Positions 28,327 to 38,434 of a DNA stretch of 64,000 bases are shown here, in pieces. The DNA is from Microvirga vignae (GTDB lineage: Bacteria; Pseudomonadota; Alphaproteobacteria; Rhizobiales; Beijerinckiaceae), in contig NZ_LCYG01000023.1 of the NCBI RefSeq assembly GCF_001017175.1, positions 62,001 to 126,000 of the forward strand, given 5' to 3'. Each line of letters starts with the position of its first letter. Positions within the stretch are counted from its first letter, which is position 1. The translations under genes and the position numbers were made by a program. The notes under the pieces are model-generated. The model worked only from the letters and a program-made list of their open reading frames with translations. It was not told the DNA's origin and did not search any database.

Positions 28327-28792
28327 GGTGGCGCTCAGCCTGGGCAGCAACTTGGGCAACAAGCGCGGCAACATTGCCAGGGCTCTTTCTGCCCTTGGTC
28401 GGGGCGGAGCACGGATTGTGGCCCGCTCAGCCGACTTTCGCACCGAGCCGTGGGGGCCTGTTGCCCAGGACTGGTTTGTGAATGCCTGTGCCGTTGCTGA
28501 GACCGATCTCTCGCCGGAAGACCTTCTGGCTCTCTGCCTGCGCGTCGAGCAGGAGCTTGGGCGCGTCCGTGAGACCAAGTGGGGTCCCCGAGCAATCGAC
28601 ATTGATGTCCTGACCTATGATGACTTGGAGATTGGCACCCCCGCTCTGACACTTCCCCACCCCTATGCGGCGGAACGCGCCTTCGTGCTCGTGCCACTGG
28701 CCGAGGTCGCCCCTGAGCTGAGGCTTGGCGGAAGGCGCATTGTGGAGCTGCTTGCCACCGTGAGCCGTGGCGGCATCACCAAACTCACCTGA
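28319..28792 (+). CDS. folK: 2-amino-4-hydroxy-6-hydroxymethyldihydropteridine diphosphokinase
   Basis: Pyrophosphorylates hydroxymethyldihydropterin, giving the substrate of FolP. The start ATG at 28319 lies within the end of folB. The 157 residues have ALSLGSNLGNKRGNI, DFRTEPWGPVAQDWFVNAC, the LGRVRETKWGPRAIDIDVL signature with metal Asp residues, and LPHPYAAERAFVLVPL. Last gene of the operon; no obvious terminator follows. Confidence 0.94.
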   Translation: MAKVALSLGSNLGNKRGNIARALSALGRGGARIVARSADFRTEPWGPVAQDWFVNACAVAETDLSPEDLLALCLRVEQELGRVRETKWGPRAIDIDVLTYDDLEIGTPALTLPHPYAAERAFVLVPLAEVAPELRLGGRRIVELLATVSRGGITKLT

Positions 28793-29100
28793 CTCAGCGT
28801 CGACGCCACTTTAGTCGCGGTCTGCCACACCTTCGCCAACTTCAGCTTGGGCCATCCAAGGAAATTGCCAACGCCTCAGGAATGTCTGTTGTCCACTTCG
28901 AGCCTGTGTGAAAGCTCAAATGACGCTCGTTGCGCTGAAGTTTTGTACAAGTTTGTGCCCGCATACCTGGAACTTCCTGGTCAATCAGGCCTTGCGAGAT
29001 ATAAAATTACTCTAAGAGGCAGACCATCAGCGTTTTCACACAGGCTCCCCTTCCTCAGCGGACATTCGGCGTACTTCAGGGACATGCCAGAAGAAGACGT
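28793..29100. other. Convergent spacer after folK
   Basis: About 310 bases between the plus-strand folK and the minus-strand operon that ends at 29101. More AT-rich than its neighbours; no gene, terminator or repeat stands out. Confidence 0.35.
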
Positions 29101-29331
29101 TCATGCAACGCCACGATGGATTGCATCGAAGCCAAGGTCCGTCAATTCGACTGTCCCGGCGTCCGGCACGTTCACGTATCCACGCTGCTTCAACTCGGAA
29201 ATGGCCACGGCAACAGCGGGATCCGTCCCGAAGTGCGCATCCAGTGTTGCCATTGTCACGCGGGCGCCGGGTTTTCGGTGGGTCTCACGAAAGAACCCAA
29301 GGATCTCGCAGGCCGTCTCGCTGAGCGGCAT
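29101..29331 (-). CDS. Small winged-helix-like protein, paralogue of the one at 44163
   Basis: The start is the ATG at 29331, with GGAGG 5 bases upstream. The 76 residues (PLSETACEILGFFRETHRKP, then GARVTMATLDAHFGTDPAVA, then ISELKQRGYVNVPDAGTVEL) match the plus-strand protein at 44163 over nearly its whole length. Helix-helix-helix-strand-strand order suggests a winged helix. Last gene of a minus-strand operon, 26 bases after the pore-domain protein. Function unknown; DNA binding is a guess. Confidence 0.75.
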   Translation of the reverse strand: MPLSETACEILGFFRETHRKPGARVTMATLDAHFGTDPAVAVAISELKQRGYVNVPDAGTVELTDLGFDAIHRGVA

Positions 29332-29357
29332 TCTCGCCTCCATCGGATCAGCTCCCG

Positions 29358-30509
29358 CTATTCAGCCACATGTAGGCGGAACCCGGGATGGTTCGGGCTG
29401 TCCTTCGATCCTAAACCGCTCATTGCGGCGTCAATCTCCTCCATGCTGTAAGCCATGGAGGGGGCCAGGTTTATGATATGATGGTTCCATTGCATTCGGC
29501 ACGAGATGTAGGCCTCGGCGCCAGCCTGCCCGTCAGCCGTGATCTCGATCCCTGCCTGCTGAAGCCGAAGCAGGGCAGCACGGTAGCGTGCTCGCCAGCA
29601 GTCTCTGGTCTGCTGATCCGGTTGGACCTCCCGGTCCGGTGCGCCTTGGGGAAGGAAGGTGTTCTCCAACGTGGTGACCAGCATCATTGACGCTTCCCAC
29701 AGCTGCGCGACGGCTCCTGCCTCCTTCAGCCAGCGGTCCTTCTGATCATCCAGGGCGCTCTTGATCAGGCTCACCGTGTCCAAAGCGACCAGCGTGGAAC
29801 GGGATACCGAGTGGTATGGGTCACTGAACCGGAAATAGAACAGCACCGGGTAGAAGTGGTGTGCCTCCTTGGCTTGGGTCATCTCGACGGCGAGTTCCGA
29901 CAGGTTCGTGTAGCCACCACTGAACTGCCCCTGAGGTCCGAGACGTGCCAGCAATTCGGCGGCGTCGCCTGTGCATCCTGAGAGGAAGTGGATGTTCATG
30001 GCCAGCACGTTACGCCGCTGGAGCGCTGTATAGACCTGCATCAGGTACATCAGCGTCAGCGACATCACCGACATGCCGATCAGCGAGTTGAACAGGAAGA
30101 GCAGCCGTGTCGGGCTCGTGTGCGGGGTAAAGTCGCTCGCCCCGACGATGGCCATGCTGGTCCCCCCGGCATACATCGCGGTGACGAAGTCGGTGGGCGT
30201 CTCGCCGTTCGTGGCGCGGATGGACGTGCCGAGTTCCGGGTGCATGATCAAAGCGGCCCCGAGCGTCAGCCCGAGAGCCCAGACCCCAACCAGCAGAACG
30301 AGGATGACCGGACCGCAGAAGGACAGAACGGCTCCTCGTCTGGAACCAAAAACATTCGAGGCTGCGACGAAGGAGGCCCAGACCAGCCGTCTGACCCTGG
30401 ATGCGATGATGCTGGTGCCGATCCGGGCGTAGAGCACGGTCAGAAAGATATCGAGCAAGATGATCAGGATCAGCAGTATCCCAAGGCCCTGCTCCAATCG
30501 CCCCGTCAT
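29358..30509 (-). CDS. Pore-domain membrane protein (two-TM ion-channel-like)
   Basis: 383 residues. Hydrophobic helices lie at the N-terminus (GILLILIILLDIFLTVLYAR), at about 65-90 (GPVILVLLVGVWALGLTLGA) and at about 140-165 (LFLFNSLIGMSVMSLTLMYL). A re-entrant loop, YAGGTSMAIVGASDFTPHT, sits where two-TM potassium channels hold their selectivity filter. The canonical TxGYGD is not present (TSMAIVGASDF), so ion selectivity is uncertain. A ~220-residue cytosolic C-terminal domain follows. Read after the royal-jelly-like gene with a 30-base gap. Confidence 0.7.
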   Translation of the reverse strand: MTGRLEQGLGILLILIILLDIFLTVLYARIGTSIIASRVRRLVWASFVAASNVFGSRRGAVLSFCGPVILVLLVGVWALGLTLGAALIMHPELGTSIRATNGETPTDFVTAMYAGGTSMAIVGASDFTPHTSPTRLLFLFNSLIGMSVMSLTLMYLMQVYTALQRRNVLAMNIHFLSGCTGDAAELLARLGPQGQFSGGYTNLSELAVEMTQAKEAHHFYPVLFYFRFSDPYHSVSRSTLVALDTVSLIKSALDDQKDRWLKEAGAVAQLWEASMMLVTTLENTFLPQGAPDREVQPDQQTRDCWRARYRAALLRLQQAGIEITADGQAGAEAYISCRMQWNHHIINLAPSMAYSMEEIDAAMSGLGSKDSPNHPGFRLHVAE

Positions 30510-30539
30510 GGCAGGCCTCCTGTCATCCCCACTGCTCCG

Positions 30540-31700
30540 TCAGGGTCGTTGGGGCTGCCCGGTCGAGCCGGTCGCCTCCCCGTTCTGTCCGGGCTCGATG
30601 CGCCACAGCTGCGTTTCAAGGCGCGGACCGGTCTCGGGCTTGAACCAGCTCATGTCCTGGATGCGGGAGCTGGTGACGTAGATTGTCCCGTCGGGTCCCT
30701 CCGAGAATGTATCGGGCCAGCGCAGCCGATTGTCCTGGACGAGAGTGGTGATGCGATCCCCATCGCGGACCTTCACGGCATCCTGCTCAATCGCGCTCAG
30801 ATAAAGCCGCCCGCGCCCGTCGATCCAAAGGCCATCCGTCGGCTCGGTTTCGGCGGCACGCTCGACCCGAGCCTCAAGGTCCTTCTCGGACAGACGCGGG
30901 TTCTCCAAGGCATCCGTCGCGATGCGATAGAGTGTCCGGCCGGTCAGGGCTTTCCAATAGAGCGTGCGCCCATCGGGAGAGAGCGCGATGCTGTCGGCGG
31001 CAAATTCAACCCCGCGCCCGTCGGGCCGGCGCAACTCCTGCCCGTCCGTCTTCACCACCACATCCTTTTCCGGCTGGGTGCTCGGGTGGCCATCAAGGGC
31101 ACGTCGAGCCTTTCCGTTCTGGAGATCCACAACAACGAGAGCACCCTTGGCCCCGGCATCGGTCAGGTAGGCATGCCGCCCATCCGGCGAAAACCGCACA
31201 TCGTTTAGGTAGCTGCCCTGAGGTGCGACCGTCTCGTCGAAGCGGATTATCTGCGCAACCTTGTTCGTCTTCAGGTCGATCCTGACGAGCTTGGGCCCAC
31301 CCTGCACAACGGGTGCTGTGGCTGGCGCGGCCGGATCGACGACCCACAGATTGCCGTGCGCATCGGCCACGACGCTCTGGACGCACACGAAGTGATCTCC
31401 GGCTGACATCTGGTTCTTCTTGGCATTGCGCCAAGAATTCCACTCGTCATCCGGATACGGTTTGATCTGGCCGTCGCGCATCACCTCGGCCACCGAGATC
31501 GGTGCATCCTCCGTCCATCGCGGGAAGTTGACGAAGATGCGCCCATCCTTCGAAACGGTCACTCCGGTCACCTGGTGTTCAAAGCTGGCGACCTGCTGCA
31601 GTTGCGCCGGCCCCTGAGATGGTGCCGCACTCTGCTGTGCCATGGATGTGGTGGCCAGGAGCGTTCCGAAAAGCAGGGTCGCCGCTGAGAGCCTGAGCAT
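30540..31700 (-). CDS. Exported beta-propeller, royal jelly/SMP-30-like
   Basis: The start is the ATG at 31700, with GGAGG 5 bases before it. A signal peptide (ATLLFGTLLATTSMAQ) precedes a ~350-residue repetitive beta-propeller: VSKDGRIFVNFPRW, DAHGNLWVVDP, YLNDVRFSPDGRHAYLTDAG, DSIALSPDGRTLYWKAL and SEGPDGTIYVTSSRIQDMSW. These are the hallmarks of the major-royal-jelly/L-dopachrome-tautomerase-related family, near SMP-30 gluconolactonases. Periplasmic location is expected; the substrate is unknown. Neighbours: a small membrane protein upstream and the channel-like gene downstream. Confidence 0.85.
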   Translation of the reverse strand: MLRLSAATLLFGTLLATTSMAQQSAAPSQGPAQLQQVASFEHQVTGVTVSKDGRIFVNFPRWTEDAPISVAEVMRDGQIKPYPDDEWNSWRNAKKNQMSAGDHFVCVQSVVADAHGNLWVVDPAAPATAPVVQGGPKLVRIDLKTNKVAQIIRFDETVAPQGSYLNDVRFSPDGRHAYLTDAGAKGALVVVDLQNGKARRALDGHPSTQPEKDVVVKTDGQELRRPDGRGVEFAADSIALSPDGRTLYWKALTGRTLYRIATDALENPRLSEKDLEARVERAAETEPTDGLWIDGRGRLYLSAIEQDAVKVRDGDRITTLVQDNRLRWPDTFSEGPDGTIYVTSSRIQDMSWFKPETGPRLETQLWRIEPGQNGEATGSTGQPQRP

Positions 31701-31792
31701 GGTCACCTCCATCGCGGGGCAATGATCGTGTGGGATACGGCTGCCCCCTCGCAGCGTGAACGCCGCTCGAACGCAGCCGTATCGTCGCTCGG

Positions 31793-32392
31793 TCAGTGGG
31801 GACGTGCCCTCTCCTGCGGGGCCCGATCAGACACCGCGGCGAGGGTTGGTGCGGCCCGCATGTCCGGCGGCACCTGGAAGTCCCTGGCGGCGCCTCGCGC
31901 CGCCTGGACACCCTGCGGGAAGCCAGTCCGATCCCTGTAGGAGCGCGGCCGACCACGGGGGCGGCTGTGGCGGGCCGTGACCCCCTGCGCGCCAATAATG
32001 TCGAGCAGCGTCACCCCCAGCACCGCCGCAAGAGCAATCCCGACATTGTCGCGCTTCGGATTGTCGTGCCGCATGGCCGTCATCAGGGTGGCGATGTCGA
32101 GCCCGTCACCGGCCACCCGGCTCCACAATCCGAGGTGCTTGTCGGGCGAGAGCGAGACGATACCATGCCCGAGTTCGCGAACGCCATAGGCCCGCACGAG
32201 GGCCTCCTTGCCCTCCATGCCGAGCGCCCGGGTGATGCGCTCCGCCGCGACCAGCTCCGCTATGCCCAGGCCAATGCTGAACCAACCCAACGCTTTGGCC
32301 ATGCGGTCAGCGGCTCCTAACGAGCTGGGGCCGGCGTGAAGGACCTTCGGGTCACCCTTGGACCGGGCGATGTTCGAGATGTAATAAGCCAT
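31793..32392 (-). CDS. Small multi-helix membrane protein, conserved N-terminal domain
   Basis: 199 residues. The first ~140 form a conserved-looking unit: ADRMAKALGWFSIGLGIAEL, ITRALGMEGKEALVRAYGVR, LWSRVAGDGLDIATLMTAM and NVGIALAAVLGVTLLDIIGA. I know this pattern from membrane proteins that in some bacteria are fused to an SRPBCC (cyclase/dehydrase-like) domain. The last ~55 residues are Arg/Pro-rich and low in complexity, with no such domain. It starts 18 bases after the alcohol dehydrogenase stop. Confidence 0.65.
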   Translation of the reverse strand: MAYYISNIARSKGDPKVLHAGPSSLGAADRMAKALGWFSIGLGIAELVAAERITRALGMEGKEALVRAYGVRELGHGIVSLSPDKHLGLWSRVAGDGLDIATLMTAMRHDNPKRDNVGIALAAVLGVTLLDIIGAQGVTARHSRPRGRPRSYRDRTGFPQGVQAARGAARDFQVPPDMRAAPTLAAVSDRAPQERARPH

Positions 32393-32410
32393 GTGTTCTC
32401 TCCCGGGTCG

Positions 32411-33586
32411 TTAGGGCTTCAAAACCACCTTGATGCAGCTGTCCTGCTTGTCGCGGAACACCTTGTACATCTCGGGCCCCTCATCGAGGCTCACGGTGTG
32501 GGTGATGACAAACGATGGGTCGATCTGGCCCTCCTCGATGCGGCGCAGAAGGTCATCGGTCCAACGGTTGACGTGCGTCTGGCCCGTCCGGATGGTCAGC
32601 CCCTTGTTCATCACCTGACCCATCGGGATCTTGTCGACCAACCCGCCATAGACACCGGGGATCGAAATCACCCCGGCCGGGCGGCAGACGTAGATCATCT
32701 CGCGAAGGATGTGCGGCCGGTCGCTTTCGGCTCCCAGCATCTGCTTGGCGCGGTCGTAGACCGTATCCGGCATGGAGGGCGAGACATGGGCTTCCATTCC
32801 GACGGCATCGATGCACTTCTCCGGGCCCTCGCCACCGGTGAGTTCGTTCAGACGTTCGACCACGCTCTCCTCGTCGAAGTTGATCGTAATGGCACCACCG
32901 GCTTCTGCCATTTCCAGGCGCTCGGGCAGGTGATCGATGGCGATCACCTGCTTGGCGCCGAGGAGGACGGCGCTGCGGATCGCCATCTGACCGACGGGAC
33001 CGCAGCCCCAGATCGCTACCGTGTCCGTCGGCTGGATGTCGCACTGGACAGCGGCCTGCCATCCGGTCGGGAAGATATCGCCGAGGAAGAGAACCTTCTC
33101 GTCCGGGATCCCATCCGGCACCTTGATGTGGGTCGCATCGGCAAAGGGAACACGGAGATATTCGGCCTGCCCGCCAGGATAGCCGCCGGTGAGATGCGTG
33201 TAGCCGAACAGACCTGCGGTCGCGTGGCCAAAGACCTTGTCAGCAAGATACTTCTTGCGGTTGGTGGTCTGACACACTGAGAAGTTGCCGCGCTTGCACT
33301 GATCGCACTCGCCGCAGATGATCGTGAACGGGACAACGACGCGGTCCCCCTTCTTGAGCTTGCCCCTCGCTTCAGGCCCGACCTCAACGACCTCTCCCAT
33401 CATCTCATGCCCCATGACGTCGCCGGGCAGCATGGCTGGAATGAAATTATGAAACAGATGAAGATCTGAGCCGCAGATGGCGCAACTCGTCACCTTGACG
33501 ATGGCGTCGCGCGGTTGCTCGATCTCAGGGTCAGTGACGGTGTCGCAGCGAATATCTTCCTTGCCATGCCAAACGAGGGCTCGCAT
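32411..33586 (-). CDS. Zinc-dependent alcohol dehydrogenase, formaldehyde-dehydrogenase-like
   Basis: The start is the ATG at 33586 ([13 protein letters not shown]), preceded by a GAGGAGGAAGG site; the upstream extension is unlikely. 391 residues of the medium-chain family: catalytic zinc site [13 protein letters not shown] and GHEMMGEV, and the structural zinc cysteines [15 protein letters not shown]. The NAD-binding motif is [20 protein letters not shown], with [11 protein letters not shown] following. An insertion around [17 protein letters not shown] is typical of glutathione-independent formaldehyde-dehydrogenase-like members. First gene of a five-gene minus-strand operon. The substrate is not determinable. 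Confidence 0.88.
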   Translation of the reverse strand: MRALVWHGKEDIRCDTVTDPEIEQPRDAIVKVTSCAICGSDLHLFHNFIPAMLPGDVMGHEMMGEVVEVGPEARGKLKKGDRVVVPFTIICGECDQCKRGNFSVCQTTNRKKYLADKVFGHATAGLFGYTHLTGGYPGGQAEYLRVPFADATHIKVPDGIPDEKVLFLGDIFPTGWQAAVQCDIQPTDTVAIWGCGPVGQMAIRSAVLLGAKQVIAIDHLPERLEMAEAGGAITINFDEESVVERLNELTGGEGPEKCIDAVGMEAHVSPSMPDTVYDRAKQMLGAESDRPHILREMIYVCRPAGVISIPGVYGGLVDKIPMGQVMNKGLTIRTGQTHVNRWTDDLLRRIEEGQIDPSFVITHTVSLDEGPEMYKVFRDKQDSCIKVVLKP

Positions 33587-33831
33587 GCCTTCCTCCTCCT
33601 CTTGTCCAACGAAGATGCAGAGGCTTCCGCGTCCGCAATTCGTGACAGTACGGGGCAGATCTCTGTGGGGATGGTCGTCAGGGCTCGTGGCCTTTTGAAC
33701 GTTTGCGCTGAGGGGAAGTGCTGCGGATGATCCCTGAGGGACATTCCGCTCTGTTTTGAGGCAGCGCGTTTCTCCCGCTTTGCCCACCTCTGGCGAGGGC
33801 AGCATGTTGAGCGGGACATTCCGGCAGGCGT

Positions 33832-36114
33832 TCAGGTTTCGGGCTTGTCTGATCCGTGCGGCACCTTCGGCCCTGGGCTGGGCGACTCGAACCCCGCGGA
33901 GGTTGCGACCAGCACGGCTTGTGACAGGGTCTGTACGCCAAGCCGCTGCATAACGTGGGCCCGATGGGTCTCCACCGTCCGAGGGCTGAGGCCGATGTCC
34001 CGTGCGATTTCCTTGTTGGTCTTGCCGGCCAACAAGCCTGCCAGGACCTCGCGCTCCCGTTCCGACATTTCGGCAATCCGGCGCCGCCCCCGCTCTGCCT
34101 CCTGGTTCTGCTCATCCTCCTCATGGGTGCTGGCCAGGGCCGACGCCACTGCGGCCAGAAGCTGGTCCGAGCCATACGGGACCGGCAGGAAGTCCACGGC
34201 TCCAGCTTTCATTACCTGCACCCCAAAGGTCACGTTGCCTTTGGCGTCGCCCAGAACAATAACCGGCAGGCCGATGTGCCGGGCCTTGAGCTCGCTCGGA
34301 ACCACCAGACCACCAGCGCCAGACCGGCAAATGTCGAGAACAACGCACCCGGCCGCGAGAGCCGGGGCCGCCTCCAGGAAGGATTTGCCGGACGAAAAGA
34401 CTCTGACCCTGTAGCCGGCGTCGCGAAGGAAATGGGAGAGACCTCGGTGGGTGGCCTCTTCATCATCGACCACATACACGAAACGCCCATCCCGTCGGGT
34501 GATGTCCTGGGCAATGCCGCCGGCGCGACGGATCTGGCCCTGCGCGTCGCGAATGGGGAAGAAGGTGTTCCGGATCCACCGCACGACCCCATCCTGCCGG
34601 ATAATGCGAAACTCCTCGGTGCTGATTTCGCTCAGTCTGACACGTTCAAGCGCGCCTTGCGCGCGTTCGCGATCATCCGGATGGAGGAAGCGGCTCCAAC
34701 GGCTGGGATCGCCGAGCACTCCCTCCCGAGGCTCGCCCCAAACGGGTTCAAAAGCGGGGCTCAGGTATTCGAGGTTCATCGTCTCGAAGTTCAGGATCCA
34801 AAGGGTGCTGCTGGAGTGCTCGGCGAACTGCCGGAAGCGCTCCTCACTCTCACGCAGGGCTGCTTCGGCCCGCTTGCGTTCCGTGATGTCCAAGGCGGCT
34901 CCCATGAACGCAACGGGACGGCCATGCTCGAACGTGGTCCGGCCTTGGGTGGAAACCCAGCGCTCGACCCCATCCCCGATCCCGATGACGCGGTATTCAA
35001 TGGCGTAGATACCAGGACCGGCAGGATCGCTGCACTGGGCGATAATGGCCTCGACACGCGGGCGATCCTCGGGATGCATGCCGGACAGAAACACCTCCTC
35101 GTCGACATGAGCATCAGCCGTCAGCCCCCACATCGCCTTTAGCCGGGCGTCGCAGTCCAGTGCTCCCGTGACCGGATTCCAGGTGTACGGCGACAGACCG
35201 ACGAGATCGATGGCAGCCTGGAGCCGCGCCTGGCTTTCGCGCAACGCCTGCTCCGTCCGCTTCTCCCGCTCGACGACCTGCACCACGAAGACTGCGCCCA
35301 GACCCTCCTGAGCGGTGTTGCGGAAGGGCGCAGCGCTCACCCGCGTCCAGATCTCCTGGCCATCGGGGAGTGTGACGAGGAAGTCGACGCCTGGAACAAC
35401 CGTTTCACCCCGCAGGGCTCGCGCGCTCGGATAGTCGGAGCGGCTGAGACGCTGGCCCTCAGGTGTGTAAGCGCGCCAGCGCTCGCCTTGCACGGGATCT
35501 CTGGAGGGGATTTTATCAAGGGCGTACTCCTTGAGGATCTGGTTGCTCAGGACGATGTTCCCCTCCGGGTCGACGAGGCCCACACCAACCGGCAATTGCT
35601 CCAGAATGGCTGCCAGCTTGTTCTCGCTTTCGCGCAGGGCTGCCTCAGCCTGGACGCGCTTGGTGGTCTCATGGACAGTGCACAGCACCCCGCCGACTCC
35701 CCCGGTTTCGTCACGGATGGGGCTGTAAGAGAAGGAGAACCAGGTCTGCTCGGGGTAGCCTCTGCGCATGAGCGTCAGCGGCAGGTCGTCGAAGTAGCTG
35801 GCCTCCCCTCGCATGGCCCGCTCGGTGATCGGACCGATGGTGTCCCACACCTCCGACCAGACCTCAGGGAACGGCCGCCCAAGGCTGTTCGGCTTGTCAC
35901 CCATGATCGGAATGTAGGCATCATTGTAGAAGCTCGTCAGTTCCGCCCCCCAGGCCAGGTAGGTGGGAAAGGCGGAGCTCAGCATGATGCTCAAGGCGGT
36001 GCGGAGCGACTGGGGCCAAGTCTCCGATGGCCCGAGGGGCGTGGCTGCCCAGTCGTGGGTCCGCAAGCATTCGCCCATGATGCCTCCGTTGGGAAAGGCT
36101 TCCGCCGTGCTCAT
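33832..36114 (-). CDS. PAS multi-sensor fused to a degenerate receiver and LuxR-type HTH
   Basis: 760 residues. An N-terminal PAS-like domain of the type seen in Rhizobiales histidine kinases ([20 protein letters not shown]) is followed by three more PAS/PAC units to about residue 540. A FixJ-like receiver follows (about 545-665) and then a LuxR HTH ([13 protein letters not shown]: [20 protein letters not shown], ending [16 protein letters not shown]). There is no histidine-kinase domain. The receiver keeps the acidic pair D550/D551 and D594, but the Thr position is Gly622 and the Lys before Pro is Val645, so normal phospho-signalling is doubtful. It lies 245 bases upstream of the alcohol dehydrogenase operon, same strand. 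Confidence 0.85.
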   Translation of the reverse strand: MSTAEAFPNGGIMGECLRTHDWAATPLGPSETWPQSLRTALSIMLSSAFPTYLAWGAELTSFYNDAYIPIMGDKPNSLGRPFPEVWSEVWDTIGPITERAMRGEASYFDDLPLTLMRRGYPEQTWFSFSYSPIRDETGGVGGVLCTVHETTKRVQAEAALRESENKLAAILEQLPVGVGLVDPEGNIVLSNQILKEYALDKIPSRDPVQGERWRAYTPEGQRLSRSDYPSARALRGETVVPGVDFLVTLPDGQEIWTRVSAAPFRNTAQEGLGAVFVVQVVEREKRTEQALRESQARLQAAIDLVGLSPYTWNPVTGALDCDARLKAMWGLTADAHVDEEVFLSGMHPEDRPRVEAIIAQCSDPAGPGIYAIEYRVIGIGDGVERWVSTQGRTTFEHGRPVAFMGAALDITERKRAEAALRESEERFRQFAEHSSSTLWILNFETMNLEYLSPAFEPVWGEPREGVLGDPSRWSRFLHPDDRERAQGALERVRLSEISTEEFRIIRQDGVVRWIRNTFFPIRDAQGQIRRAGGIAQDITRRDGRFVYVVDDEEATHRGLSHFLRDAGYRVRVFSSGKSFLEAAPALAAGCVVLDICRSGAGGLVVPSELKARHIGLPVIVLGDAKGNVTFGVQVMKAGAVDFLPVPYGSDQLLAAVASALASTHEEDEQNQEAERGRRRIAEMSEREREVLAGLLAGKTNKEIARDIGLSPRTVETHRAHVMQRLGVQTLSQAVLVATSAGFESPSPGPKVPHGSDKPET

Positions 36115-36345
36115 TTCATTCTCCTTAGAAGCACATCATGAGCGGCCTTCCGACAGATCTCTACGATTGTAAGGGCGGCTTGCCCAATAGGACCCGGGAT
36201 TGCGCGTCTTCCCCAGCCGATCCTGACCACACCATTACATCACAGGAACCCACAGCCCCTTTGACGCCATTGATCCAAGTCTCCTGGCGCCTAGACATTC
36301 TGCTGCTCGAGCCCCGGACGATGCTCCAGCGCTCCCACCCGCTCG

Positions 36346-38250
36346 CTACTGCGGTCGCACCGGGTCAGATGCCGCCGGGGCACGCCCGCCCTGCGCCCAC
36401 TGGTCACGCTCGATTTCGACGACCGAACCCCGTGGCTGGGCAGACGACGAACTGGCGAGCTGTTGCAGTTCAACCTCGTCAAGTGTTTCCTTTTCAAGCA
36501 GCCGTCGCGCTGTTCGCTCCAGGACGTCGCGACGCTCCCGCAGGAGCGCGACCGTCCGGTCGAACACCCTGTCCACCGTTGCCCTCACCTCGTCGTCAAT
36601 CGCCGCCGCGGTCTCGTCCGAGTAGGACCGCTCGCGCGCGCCGTTGCCAAGCGGGTTCGGGCTCAGAAACGAGCGCTCGTCCTTCTCCAGCGCGACGTTC
36701 CCGAGCTTCTCGGACATGCCGTAGCGCGTGACCATGCTGCGGGCGATGTCGGTCACGCGCGCGAGATCGTCGGCGGCCCCGGTGGACAGATGGCCGAAAA
36801 CGATCAATTCGGCGGCTCGTCCGCCGAGCAGCACCGACATCTTGTTTTCCAGCTCCTCACGGGTCATCAGGAAACGGTCTTCCGTCGGCCGCTGGATGGT
36901 GTAGCCGAGGGCCCCGACCCCGCGCGGGATGATCGACACCTTGTGCACCGGGTCCACCCCAGGCAGCGCCATGGCGACGAGGGCATGGCCCATCTCGTGG
37001 TAGGCCACGATCTCGCGCTCCTTCGGGTTCAGGAGGCGGTTGCGCTTTTCGAGACCAGCCACGATGCGCTCAACCGCGTTGTTGAAGTCCGCCATCGTCA
37101 CCGCGTCGCCCCCCCGCCGGGTGGCAAGCAGCGCCGCCTCGTTGACGAGGTTGGCCAAGTCGGCGCCCGTAAATCCGGGAGTCAGCGCCGCCACCTTGTC
37201 GGAATCCACATCCGGCGCGAGCTTTGCCTTGCGCATGTGCACCTGGAGGATCTGGATGCGGCCCTTCTTGTCGGGCCGGTCCACCAGAACCTGCCGGTCG
37301 AAGCGCCCGGCGCGCAGCAGCGCCGGATCGAGGATCTCGGGCCGGTTGGTGGCCGCCAGCAGCACCAGACCGGTGCGGGAGTCGAAGCCGTCGAGCTCCA
37401 CGAGGAGCTGATTGAGGGTCTGCTCCTTCTCGTCATGTCCTCCGGCCAGGCCGCCGATGCCGCGGGCGCGGCCCAGGGCATCGAGCTCGTCGATGAAGAT
37501 GATGGCAGGGGCCTTCTCACGCGCTTGACTGAAGAGGTCGCGCACGCGGGACGCACCGACACCGACGAACATTTCGACGAAGTCCGAGCCCGAGATGGAA
37601 AAGAACGGCACCTTGGCCTCGCCGGCAACGGCCTTGGCGAGGAGGGTCTTGCCGGTGCCGGGCGGCCCAACGAGCAGAACGCCTTTGGGCATGCGCCCGC
37701 CGAGGCGGCCATACTGCTCCGGGTTTTTGAGGAACTCGACGACTTCGCGCAACTCGTCCTTGGCCTCGTCGACGCCGGCCACGTCATCGAAGCGCACACC
37801 AGTATCCGCCTCAACATAGATCTTGGCTCTGCTCTTGCCGATCTGCATCAATCCGCCGCCGAGGCCGCCCATTCGGCGGATGAGCAAGGCCCAAATACCG
37901 AAGAAGACAAGGATGGGCAGAACCCAGGAGAGAATGTCACGCAGCAGGGTGCTCTCAATCTGCCCCGTGTAGGTGACCCCATACTGTTGCAACTCCTGGG
38001 CGAAGTCTGGGTCAACGCGGGTCGTGGCGAACCGGGTCTGGCCGCTCGGAAGAGGTTCCTTGAGCCGGCCTTGGATGAAGCGGTCGGAAATACCGATCTC
38101 GGCGACCTTGCCGCCCCGGAGAAGCTCCTGGAATTGGCTGTAGGGAATGGGCGCGATCTGCTGGGCCGTGCCGATGAGGTACTGGATCAGCAGGATGCCG
38201 ACAATGGCGGCGACCCAGTACCAGGTGTTGAAACGCCGGCTCTTGTCCAT
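36346..38250 (-). CDS. ftsH: ATP-dependent zinc metalloprotease FtsH (island paralogue)
   Basis: Membrane-anchored AAA+ protease that degrades misfolded membrane and soluble proteins. The start is the ATG at 38250 ([18 protein letters not shown]), giving 634 residues. Two transmembrane helices ([15 protein letters not shown] and [19 protein letters not shown]) flank a small periplasmic domain. The AAA domain has [18 protein letters not shown] and the SRH segment. The zinc protease motif is HEMGH (418-422), with the third ligand in [11 protein letters not shown]. It is probably additional to a housekeeping ftsH, given its position among stress genes. Divergent from the kefB-type gene. Confidence 0.94.
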   Translation of the reverse strand: MDKSRRFNTWYWVAAIVGILLIQYLIGTAQQIAPIPYSQFQELLRGGKVAEIGISDRFIQGRLKEPLPSGQTRFATTRVDPDFAQELQQYGVTYTGQIESTLLRDILSWVLPILVFFGIWALLIRRMGGLGGGLMQIGKSRAKIYVEADTGVRFDDVAGVDEAKDELREVVEFLKNPEQYGRLGGRMPKGVLLVGPPGTGKTLLAKAVAGEAKVPFFSISGSDFVEMFVGVGASRVRDLFSQAREKAPAIIFIDELDALGRARGIGGLAGGHDEKEQTLNQLLVELDGFDSRTGLVLLAATNRPEILDPALLRAGRFDRQVLVDRPDKKGRIQILQVHMRKAKLAPDVDSDKVAALTPGFTGADLANLVNEAALLATRRGGDAVTMADFNNAVERIVAGLEKRNRLLNPKEREIVAYHEMGHALVAMALPGVDPVHKVSIIPRGVGALGYTIQRPTEDRFLMTREELENKMSVLLGGRAAELIVFGHLSTGAADDLARVTDIARSMVTRYGMSEKLGNVALEKDERSFLSPNPLGNGARERSYSDETAAAIDDEVRATVDRVFDRTVALLRERRDVLERTARRLLEKETLDEVELQQLASSSSAQPRGSVVEIERDQWAQGGRAPAASDPVRPQ

Positions 38251-38306
38251 GGAGGTCCCTCGCAGCAGCCTTGGCAACAGGCACGAGCTTTTGAGACTCA
38301 CAGGTC

Positions 38307-38331
38307 AACGTGAGGCAGTGGCTCTGGTTCG
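38307..38331 (-). promoter_or_regulatory. Possible EcfG (general stress) promoter for ftsH
   Basis: On the minus strand CGAAC, 16 bases, CGTT: one mismatch from the GGAAC-N16/17-CGTT promoter of the alphaproteobacterial general stress sigma factor EcfG. It lies 57 bases before the ftsH start. Short motifs like this occur by chance, so the call is tentative. Confidence 0.3.
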
Positions 38332-38434
38332 AACACGGTGGTTCGGTCGTCCTCCGCCTTTTTAACCGTTGGCCGCTTCGACCCGGCTCCGCTCCCGCGC
38401 GTTCTCCGATTCATCAGGTTGAGGAGACGCTGCC

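Noticed and set aside
36463..38313. A 616-codon open frame antisense to ftsH
   Set aside because: Opposite a clear FtsH with all motifs; composition is that of a complementary-strand shadow.
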